DNA from: Notolepis coatsorum
Lineage: Eukaryota > Chordata > Actinopteri > Aulopiformes > Paralepididae
Assembly: GCA_963971535.1 (NCBI GenBank)
Contig: OZ020586.1
Span: 69,361,548-69,425,547 of the forward strand
Length of the DNA stretch: 64,000 bases
Reading direction: 5' to 3'
Shown: one piece after another, positions 20,082 through 28,091 of the stretch
Layout of the letters: every line of letters starts with the position of its first letter
Position numbering within the stretch: the stretch's first letter is position 1
Position numbers and translations under genes: made by a program
The notes under the pieces: model-generated
Seen by the model: the letters and a program-made list of their open reading frames with translations, nothing else
What the model was told of the DNA's origin: nothing
The model's database searches: none

Positions 20082-20858
20082 TCATAGGGTTATAGGGTCA
20101 TGGTCATCATCGATTGTGTCTGGGAGTCGGGGCAGTTCTATGAGCCTCGCCACGGGACGGGTGTAAGTGCGACCCTGGACAAGCACTTCAGCTGCTCGGA
20201 CCTTGCCGTCGGCACCGGTGATCACTTTGCTTACGCGGCCGGCCGGCCACATAGCTCTGGGCAGTGATTGATCAATAATCATGACGACTGTTCCTTCTGT
20301 CAAATTGTCTCTCTCCTTTACCCACTTCTGGCGGGTCTGTAGAGACGGTAGGTAGTGCAGTAGGAAACTGCTCCAAAACTTGTCGGCTAATACTTGGCTG
20401 TACCTCCACATTCGTCGGCCGTTCGCTTCTTCAGGCCGGTACATTGTCTGGGGTAACGCGGGATCTAGCCGCCCCATCAGGAGTGTGTTGGGGGTAACTG
20501 GGTCGATATCCGCCACATCGCTGGAGACGTAGCCGAGGGGCTTAGAGTTCAATACTCCCTCAATCTCCGTGAGGACTGTCATTAGGACTTCTTCCGCCAC
20601 AGTCTGGGCCCCAAGTACTGCGTACAGGGCTGTCTTTATGGAACGCACTTCCCGTTCCCAAGTACCACCGAAGTGGGGTGCGTTTGGGGGGTTGAATTGG
20701 AAGTCAATCTGTGCTGGAGCGAGGTGGGTCTTAAGTTCTGGGCCCATAGCTTGGAAGCTCTCTCTCAGCTCTCTTTCGCCGCCTTTGAAGTTTGTCCCAT
20801 GATCGGACAATAGTGTAGACGGTCTTCCTTTCCGTGATGTGAATCTACGGAAGGCCAT
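20082..20858 (-). CDS. pol: BEL/Pao integrase C-terminal half (downstream of in-frame stop)
   Basis: 258 codons in the same frame as the 1771-codon Gag-Pol and separated from it by the TAA at 20865-20867 and two codons. It carries the second integrase aspartate (SDHGTNFKG, about residue 19) and the catalytic glutamate (GGTWEREVRS, about residue 68), then the BEL-type C-terminal domain. As it stands integrase is split, so this copy should not make full-length integrase unless the stop is read through. The start Met is simply the first after the stop and need not be used. Confidence 0.9.
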   Translation of the reverse strand: MAFRRFTSRKGRPSTLLSDHGTNFKGGERELRESFQAMGPELKTHLAPAQIDFQFNPPNAPHFGGTWEREVRSIKTALYAVLGAQTVAEEVLMTVLTEIEGVLNSKPLGYVSSDVADIDPVTPNTLLMGRLDPALPQTMYRPEEANGRRMWRYSQVLADKFWSSFLLHYLPSLQTRQKWVKERDNLTEGTVVMIIDQSLPRAMWPAGRVSKVITGADGKVRAAEVLVQGRTYTRPVARLIELPRLPDTIDDDHDPITL

Positions 20859-20864
20859 AAGGAA

Positions 20865-23800
20865 TTAGTCTGTGCTCATGGTCGGGAGAAGCTCGATGTG
20901 TATCGCTCTGGTGGTCATGCATTTGAATACAATACCCCACCGCTTCTCGGTTCCTCTTCCTTTCTTTATGTGCAGCGGGCCAAAGCAGTCCATACCCATT
21001 GAGTGGAATGGCTTGTCACCGATTCGGAGGCGACATGGAGGAAGGTCAGCCATCCTTGGTATGCTGGGCTGCGCGCGCCACTTGCGGCAGTCTAGACATG
21101 TTCGCTGGAAGCGTCGTACCGCCTCTCTTCCTTGTAGGATCCAGTAACGACGTCTGATCTCCGCGAAGACTCTTTCTGCTCCTGCGTGATGTACATCCTC
21201 ATCGTATTTCTTTATAATCAGCTCTGTGACCTTGTGTCGGCTGTTCAATACGATCGGGTATTTAATGTCATCCGGTAGATTGGGGGCTCTGCGTAGGCGA
21301 CCACCCACTCTGATGAGGGTATGAGCGTCGCTCTCGGGGGCCAGATGAATTAATCTGCTGTCGGATGGGACGGGCTTTCCTCCCTGTAGACAGGCCAATT
21401 CATCGGGGAACGAGTCTCTCTGGGCTCGCTGCAGTAGAAGCAATTCTGCTTCCTCGTAGTTAGCTGCTGACATTTCAGCGGGGGACTTACACTCCGGGTG
21501 GTGCCGCAGGAATGTCCTTTGTTGTGCACTCTCTATGGTAGTGCAATCATCTATGTTGGGGTCTGCGGAGATAACAGTGCTCAATCCACAGAACATAGGT
21601 TTCTTATTCTCAGCCTCCTCTTGACTTGCTTCCCTCGGGATAGGCGTGGGCCACTCTCCTTCCGGGAGCTTTAGGAATGCTGGGCCGTCACTGTAGACAT
21701 TGCGACGGGTGAGGTCATCTAGGGGCATTCCCCGGGTGATGACGTCAGCTGGGTTCTGTTTTGTATCAACGTAGCGCCACTCTGTTTCTCCGGTTAACTC
21801 TTCGGTTAAGTCTTGAATCTCGGTGACTCTGACTCCCACGAAGACTTTGTACTTGCATGAGTCCGATTTGATCCAGGCGAGTACTGTCGTGGAATCTGAC
21901 CACAGGATTGTTCTAGACACCGGTATGGTGAGCTCACGTTGGATGAGCGTGGCTAGGTGCGCTCCGGCTAGGGCTGCGCAGAGCTCTAGACGTGGGATAG
22001 ATTGTTGCTTGCGTGGGGCTATTCTCGAGCGGGCGAGGACAAATGCTGTGTAGATCTCTCCCCCCTCTTCTTGGGCCCGCAAGTAGGCTACTGATCCGTA
22101 TGCGACCTCTGAGGCGTCACTGAAGACGTGTAAGTCCATTTTACATGTCTCTGGCCTCACCGTGGGTGGGAAGTAGCTTCGGCGCATATTAACGCCTGGG
22201 AGTGAGTGGAGCTCCATCTCCCACTCTCTCCAGGTGGATGTAAGGTGTGCGGGAATGGGGTCGTCCCAGCCCTGGTCCTTGTCCCACAATGCTCGTACAA
22301 TCATTTTTGCCCTGGTGGTGTACGGTAGAATACATCCTAGCGGGTCATATTGTCGGGCGAGTGTTGTGTACACACTCCGTCTGGTGGTCGGCGCCGCCGC
22401 CGGCCTTCCCTGCTCCGTAGTCAGGGGCTTGTGTCTGTAGTGAAGCGAATCTGTTTTGAATCGCCACACCAATCCCAGGGTCATCTCCTGGGCTTCTCCC
22501 GGGATTGTAGCCATCCAGGTCTCGCTGTCCTCGGAGGAGAGGCTGCGCAGTACTTGCGGATCGCTGCTGGCCCACTGCCTGAGATCAAAGCCGCCTTTGA
22601 TCAATGAGGCGCGGAGTTTAATCAGGAGAGCCTCGGCTTCTTCCTGGGTTGAAAGGCTTTGTAGACAGTTGTCTACGTAGAAGCTGTTCTTTACGCTGTG
22701 TCGGACCTCTTCGTCCGCTGCTGGGTCCTCTGCTACATGTTTCTGTAGTGCAAATGTAGCACAGCAGGGGCTGCACGTCGTTCCGAAGGGGAGGACTTCC
22801 CATTGGTAGATGGCTGGGTGCTCATCTCCTGGCTTCTCTCTCCATAGGAACCGTAACAGGGGCTTGTCCTCCTCTACTAATCTCACCTGCAGGAACATTC
22901 CTTTAATGTCCCCGCTGATGGCCACCTTTTCCTGGCGGAAGCGGAGTAGAACGCCGAGTAGGGAGGGGCCGAGTGTGGGACCGGGCAGTAACTCTGTATT
23001 CAGATTTTGGGATCCGATCTGGTAGCTGCAGTTAAATACTATGCGGTCTTTACCGTTGTGATGGACCTTGTGGTGAGGCACGTACCACGATTCAGTGGTC
23101 TGGTCAGCCTCTTTAATGTCCATCTTTGTGACGTGTCCCGCTGTGATGAGCTTCTCAATCTCAGCGCGGTATACACTCTCTTGGGCGGGGTTCTTGGCTA
23201 AGCGCCGCTCCGTGTTCAGCAGGTACCGTTCTGTGGCGTCTGTCTTGGCGTGGAAAGTAGGCATTCCTTCTCGCCGCAGGAGTGGCGTGGCGTATCTCAA
23301 CACGCCGTTGACCGGGACTCTCTTGGTCCCTGTCTCGAGGAGGTGAATGGCGTAAATGTCATCTTTAGAGCGAATGTCTTTCTTTCCGTTCTTAAAGGGC
23401 ATTTGTTCCAAGGTCCATAACCGCTCTACGTGTTGCAGGAGTGCGGTTTCTCCCTCTGTGACTCGGGAGTGGAGACATCTAGTGGCTGTACTTCGGTTGA
23501 GAGATTTGGCGAGCGGGCCTTGGAGAGTCCATCCCAAACGGGTCTCGACTGCTGCAGGACAGCCTCGGGGTCCGGTATGAACCCGGTCTATCGGGACAAT
23601 GAGGTCTGCATGGTCGGAGCCTATCAACAGGGTCGGCATAGCATTGTCTATGAGCGGGATCGGTAACTTGCGCAGATGTGCATATTTCTCCATCAGCTTG
23701 GCGACGGGGTGTGTGTACCGCGACAGTCCTATTTCTTGGCTGGTGAAAGCGTCTGTAATCTGGTACCGTCGCTCAGGCTGGCCGCTTGCTGCGATAGAGA

Positions 23801-26180
23801 ATGAGACATTCTCGCCCTTTATCGTCTTCAAATCTCGTCTTATTGTCCGAATTGTCATTTGGGTTTCGCTTCCCCGCAGCCCTAGCTGGGCCGCAGCGGA
23901 GGCGAGCAGAAGGGTCTTCTCTGACCCGTCATCGAGGACGGCGTAAGTGTCCAGGACTTTATTCTGGTAGCTTAGTGTCACACGCACTACTTTTAGGAGT
24001 ACTCGGGCTCCACTGCTGCTGGCGGGATCGATGTACATGACGCTCGCTTTGCTGCTGGATGGTGCGGGTGAAGGGCGCCGTCTGTTACTGTCGTGAAGTA
24101 TGTCCAGATGGGCTCCATCGCACTTGGTGCACCTTTTCTTTAAGCGGCATTCGGCTGCCATGTGTGAGCGCGCACAGCGAAAACAGCGCTTGTTGGACTT
24201 TATCCATTGACTTGCTTCCTCCGCGTTCAGCTTGGGGAAGGAGTCACATTGCGCTAGCCAGTGTTCTTTCTCACAGTAGGGGCACACTATCTTCCACTTC
24301 TCCGTTCTGGAGGGGGTACTGTGGCTCCTGCTGCTCGGTACTGACTCCGATTGGTGCATCACAGTCACCGATCTTCTTCCATCATTTAGTCGTCTGGTTC
24401 CTTCTCTGGAGCCAGGGGTGCTCCGTCCGAATGTATCTAGCCGTAGGCTGCTGACTTCTCTCGCCAGGAAGTCCGCCAGATCGAGGAGGTTCGGCTCGGG
24501 GCCATTCGGGTCTCGGTGGTCTCTCTGCCGCCTAAAACGCTCCTGTCGAGCGGGCGGCAGCTTCTCCAAGATCCTTTCCACATTTGAGTTGGCGTAAAGT
24601 TCATGCCTCCCCTTCTCTCTCTGCGCTCCCAACATCCCTACCAGGGACTGCACTCTGATGGACAGGTCGTCCAGTGCTCGATTGTCTATTGCTGGGGGTA
24701 AGCGGTCGATGTGTCGGATCTCCTGGATCACGTAATCCCATATGCGCCCATACCTCTGGTCCAATGCTACCAGCGCTGCTGTGTATGGGGTGGTGGAAGT
24801 CGCGTAGGCGAGCGCTATATTATGTGCGCGGGGTACCTTTAAGTGCTTCAGTAGGATGGCGTATTTATGTCGTTCATCCAATACATCCACCAACATGGTC
24901 TCCAGACACATGCGGAGTTCTGTATACTGGGCCCGGTTCTCTTGGGTGAAGTCGGGTACCATAGGCGTGCCAATGTATGACGCTGACTGTGGATACATCG
25001 GCGAGCGTTGGGGGAGAGGCCTCCTAGGCGAGTCTCCTCCCGCTCCTTGGTATGGGCTGGTACCGGCAGTGTACCATGGCCCGCTTGTCCAGGTGCTGTT
25101 CCTCGGTGCGGGTCGTGCGTCGTGCTCACCCGTGTATAGAGTCGGGGGTCTGTAGCGCAGCTCCGCGGGAGTATAGCCTGGGCTGTACCGGACCTCCTGG
25201 TCCGGTAGAGTACTGTGCTGTCGTCGGGCGTGGTTCTCCTCCTCTTCCTCTTCGTCTTCAGTTAGGTCATCCAGTGCTTGTAGTCTCTGGTTTAGCCTCT
25301 CCACAGGATATGCTGCTCCTTCCCGGTTGCTAGGTCTCGCTTGGACCGGTGGGGGGAGGTGGTCTGTGGGGGGTATAGACCTCGTCTGTTGGTCAAGTTC
25401 AGGGTTGTTTACTCGGCTAGGGGATGCCGCCCTGGAGGTGTGTCTAGACGAGTTCCTGGAGCCTCTGGCGGAGGGAGAGGGTGTTGTCCGTCTGATCAGC
25501 TGTTCTATTAGTTGCGCTTGCTGTCTGTCGCGCTCTGCGTCCCGTAGAGCACCAGCAGCTGCTCGCTGGCTGTCTGCTCGGTCTCGGGCCACATTCTCTT
25601 CCATCTGAATGCGTCTTATTTCTAGACGTATATGCTCTTCTTCGCTCCGCTGCTGGATCTGCAGTCGGTCGCGTTCAGCAGCGGCGTTCAGGCTGATGAG
25701 GAAGGCCTGCTGTAGGGTCCTCTCTGCCTCGCTGGGAGAAGGCGGGTGTATAGGGGAGCCTTCCCTCGGGGTACTCCTTGCGGAGCCTTGGAGCTCTATC
25801 TCCACGGTGCTCTCCCCGTCTTCTTCCGTGCCGAGTTCTCTCTCGGTAGCGTTGTATTCCTCCCGGGACTCGTCGGGGACTACTTCTTCAGTACTGGCGG
25901 GGTGTGAAGTCATGTCTGGTTCCCACTGGTCCCCACCGTGAGCTTGGTCAGTTACATTAGAACCCGTAGGGGCCTCTATGGTCGGGGTAGTCTGGGCGTT
26001 GGGGTTAGACATACTTTTACTTTCTAGTTTTACCGCGTTTACTGTTAGTAGAAGACTAGGTTGTTGACTGACAGCGTAAGCCTCTAAGTACTGAGGGAGC
26101 CGTCGTTCGCGCTGCGGGCGTTGGTTAGGAGGATCGTTTCGTGGAGTGTTCATCATAGGCCATATCAATATTAATAACAC
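20865..26180 (-). CDS. pol: BEL/Pao Gag-Pol polyprotein (to in-frame stop)
   Basis: 1771 codons. Residues 1-600: Gag region with a Glu/Arg-rich coiled-coil-like segment (about 140-230). Cys/His knuckles at about 633-686 (CPYCEKEH, CFRCARSH, CTKCDGAH). Aspartic protease with the BEL-type LDDGS motif at about 749-753. Reverse transcriptase about 1010-1200 with FYVDN at the active site (YVDN rather than YVDD is usual for BEL/Pao). RNase H about 1345-1475 (FSDAS, RLELCA, WSDST, NPADVITRG). Integrase zinc finger about 1664-1698 (HHAGAE, CLDCRKW) and first catalytic aspartate in GMDCFGPL (about 1731). It ends at the TAA at 20865-20867, which truncates integrase between its first and second acidic residues. 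The Met at residue 10 is an alternative start. Confidence 0.95.
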   Translation of the reverse strand: MLLILIWPMMNTPRNDPPNQRPQRERRLPQYLEAYAVSQQPSLLLTVNAVKLESKSMSNPNAQTTPTIEAPTGSNVTDQAHGGDQWEPDMTSHPASTEEVVPDESREEYNATERELGTEEDGESTVEIELQGSARSTPREGSPIHPPSPSEAERTLQQAFLISLNAAAERDRLQIQQRSEEEHIRLEIRRIQMEENVARDRADSQRAAAGALRDAERDRQQAQLIEQLIRRTTPSPSARGSRNSSRHTSRAASPSRVNNPELDQQTRSIPPTDHLPPPVQARPSNREGAAYPVERLNQRLQALDDLTEDEEEEEENHARRQHSTLPDQEVRYSPGYTPAELRYRPPTLYTGEHDARPAPRNSTWTSGPWYTAGTSPYQGAGGDSPRRPLPQRSPMYPQSASYIGTPMVPDFTQENRAQYTELRMCLETMLVDVLDERHKYAILLKHLKVPRAHNIALAYATSTTPYTAALVALDQRYGRIWDYVIQEIRHIDRLPPAIDNRALDDLSIRVQSLVGMLGAQREKGRHELYANSNVERILEKLPPARQERFRRQRDHRDPNGPEPNLLDLADFLAREVSSLRLDTFGRSTPGSREGTRRLNDGRRSVTVMHQSESVPSSRSHSTPSRTEKWKIVCPYCEKEHWLAQCDSFPKLNAEEASQWIKSNKRCFRCARSHMAAECRLKKRCTKCDGAHLDILHDSNRRRPSPAPSSSKASVMYIDPASSSGARVLLKVVRVTLSYQNKVLDTYAVLDDGSEKTLLLASAAAQLGLRGSETQMTIRTIRRDLKTIKGENVSFSIAASGQPERRYQITDAFTSQEIGLSRYTHPVAKLMEKYAHLRKLPIPLIDNAMPTLLIGSDHADLIVPIDRVHTGPRGCPAAVETRLGWTLQGPLAKSLNRSTATRCLHSRVTEGETALLQHVERLWTLEQMPFKNGKKDIRSKDDIYAIHLLETGTKRVPVNGVLRYATPLLRREGMPTFHAKTDATERYLLNTERRLAKNPAQESVYRAEIEKLITAGHVTKMDIKEADQTTESWYVPHHKVHHNGKDRIVFNCSYQIGSQNLNTELLPGPTLGPSLLGVLLRFRQEKVAISGDIKGMFLQVRLVEEDKPLLRFLWREKPGDEHPAIYQWEVLPFGTTCSPCCATFALQKHVAEDPAADEEVRHSVKNSFYVDNCLQSLSTQEEAEALLIKLRASLIKGGFDLRQWASSDPQVLRSLSSEDSETWMATIPGEAQEMTLGLVWRFKTDSLHYRHKPLTTEQGRPAAAPTTRRSVYTTLARQYDPLGCILPYTTRAKMIVRALWDKDQGWDDPIPAHLTSTWREWEMELHSLPGVNMRRSYFPPTVRPETCKMDLHVFSDASEVAYGSVAYLRAQEEGGEIYTAFVLARSRIAPRKQQSIPRLELCAALAGAHLATLIQRELTIPVSRTILWSDSTTVLAWIKSDSCKYKVFVGVRVTEIQDLTEELTGETEWRYVDTKQNPADVITRGMPLDDLTRRNVYSDGPAFLKLPEGEWPTPIPREASQEEAENKKPMFCGLSTVISADPNIDDCTTIESAQQRTFLRHHPECKSPAEMSAANYEEAELLLLQRAQRDSFPDELACLQGGKPVPSDSRLIHLAPESDAHTLIRVGGRLRRAPNLPDDIKYPIVLNSRHKVTELIIKKYDEDVHHAGAERVFAEIRRRYWILQGREAVRRFQRTCLDCRKWRAQPSIPRMADLPPCRLRIGDKPFHSMGMDCFGPLHIKKGRGTEKRWGIVFKCMTTRAIHIELLPTMSTD

Positions 26181-26205
26181 TATATTAATATTACACTAAT
26201 TACCA

Positions 26206-26222
26206 TCCGGCTCGAAGGACCA
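26206..26222 (-). other. BEL/Pao primer-binding site (tRNA-Tyr type)
   Basis: Two bases inside the 5' LTR, the plus strand reads TCCGGCTCGAAGGACCA, which equals the 3' end of eukaryotic tRNA-Tyr plus CCA. Reverse transcription of this element is therefore probably primed by tRNA-Tyr. Confidence 0.8.
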
Positions 26223-26224
26223 AT

Positions 26225-27651
26225 TGTAACTGAGGGGTACAATTCCCTGACTGTATTGTTAGATATGATACTTACTACCACTACCTCTTGTACTTTAGAC
26301 TCTGGCCACCCAGTACTAGGCATAAATAATTATGGTAAACACTCCCACGTAGATGAAACGATCCAACACAAATGTACCAAGTCGAAAGTCTGCGTTTAAT
26401 AATAATTAATACATAGCAAAAGGTATGTAGAGCAATCACTTAATTACATTTATGATTTGAAATAGGATGCACTTTTATGGCAAATGAGTATTCGTTGGTA
26501 TATCAATAGAGAACGTCCAATCTCTGGTGGCGCAGGCGGTAAATATACAACCTGGAATATTTAAGGAATAATAGCAATGATACTTTAATGATTATAGAAC
26601 TGGATACACTAGGGGGGAATTCCGGTCGCTTGTAAGACAACTGGAGAAGCGGGGGGGGGGTAGAGTCTGGCTGTATCCGTCTGGCCGAGGGTATCCTGGG
26701 AGAACCCACGGTTGTGCGGCTCGGTGCCTCAGCGATCCTCGATCCACAGATGAAAGCAGTTGGACTCTCTGTGGGCCGGCTTCCTCCGGTCCACGATGGA
26801 GAGACGTGAAGCGACCTCGTCGTGTAGAGCGTCTCCTCACCTGTCGTCCTCTCCGGGGGGGGGGTTTCCAACACACGGCAGTGTTGGTCTTTATCCATAG
26901 AATAATCACTGTATACAAAGCATAATCCGTGCCTGGGAAGGCGGGCTGTCGTCGGTAGAATAATCCGGTATGCAGGTCCACTCGCTCGTCGGCTCTGGGG
27001 CTCCTCGGGTGCAGCCTCACATGGGGTCGGCCACCCTGGATAAGCAGCCAGTTCTACCCGAAACGATGGGGGTACTGACTACGATAGTATTCTCACCGCA
27101 CGAAGCACTACATATGAATAGACTATTATTAGCTTAATAGACTACGTCCAACTCGACGATATAGTGCCAAATATGACTATTCAAATATTAATATACACGA
27201 TGTCTCAATACCGATGGTAGGCCGAACTTGGCCTTACTCCCACACGTGGCGTCGCGGGGAGGCTTTACGTCTGTCACTCTCTTGGAGGGTAAGAAACTGG
27301 ACTAAAAGAAAGTCCTACTTTAGTAGCGCAGTATATATACGCACTATGAACAAATAGTACCATTAGTGGTGCGGTAGCCAGATTCCTACGCGGAACTAGG
27401 ACTTGTTCGTACATGTTGAGCGGTACGTTTGAACTGGGTCTGGGGGGTATGGCAGCCTGGCACCAAGGTCTCGACCAATAGTAGAATGGAGACTATTATG
27501 GGATGTTCAGTAGGCTAGAATGGATATTCAATGCATATTGTACAAGGAATATACAAGGGATATCAGGGAATATTAGAGAATATACAAATACAATTAAATA
27601 TATATATATAAATAAATATATATATTCGGTTTAATCTGGCCCTTCACAACA
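26225..27651 (-). repeat. BEL/Pao 5' LTR
   Basis: 1427 bp; carries promoter and leader for the minus-strand element. Matches 18548-19973 almost perfectly. An alternating TA/AAATA tract lies near its left-most transcribed end (27597-27625 region). Confidence 0.93.
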
Positions 27652-28091
27652 TTCTTTGTAAACAATAACAAGTGCGTTACCTGTGTCAGGACCAGGCAAT
27701 GTAAACAGGTAGGATTAATATGTTAAACATAAAAGATTCATGTATCAAGGTATTACAGTTCGTATTGTGTGCCCTCTTATTCTGGAAAGTCTGCTTTAAT
27801 ATTTGAATACTTCAGCTGTGAAAAGGTATGTATTCATGGCTTATTTGGTCGTGTGTCTCAACACTCTTACCATATGCAGTTCTTATTTGTAGAATTAGCT
27901 TGCTAACAAAATGGGAAAATATCGACAATTAAGCAAGGTAAGTAGGTCATAGATTCAACACATATAGTAAGTCATCATTTCAGCATACATTAATATTTTG
28001 TTACATTTCACCACCCCTTTTTTTTGCTTTTTTTTTTTATTGGGGTAAATGGTGTTATAATAGGGCAGCGATCCGCCTGCACCCTGTACAT
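27652..28091 (-). other. Gypsy 3' untranslated region between pol and BEL insertion
   Basis: About 440 bp of AT-rich internal sequence following the pol stop, with T-runs at 28018-28040. No reading frame. It continues across the BEL element at 18547. Confidence 0.7.

Larger units (their letters stand above)
18548..27651 (-). mobile_element. BEL/Pao LTR retrotransposon, complete
   Basis: 9104 bp with near-identical LTRs (18548-19973 and 26225-27651) and a 5-bp target duplication TTCTT (18543-18547, 27652-27656). It sits in Gypsy internal sequence. The primer site after the 5' LTR matches the 3' end of tRNA-Tyr. One Gag-Pol frame is interrupted by a single in-frame TAA in the integrase. Only about three LTR substitutions were noted by eye, so insertion is recent. 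Confidence 0.95.

Noticed and set aside
21000-25941. Numerous plus-strand frames of 60-131 codons
   Set aside because: Antisense to the 1771-codon BEL Gag-Pol, no recognisable domain.
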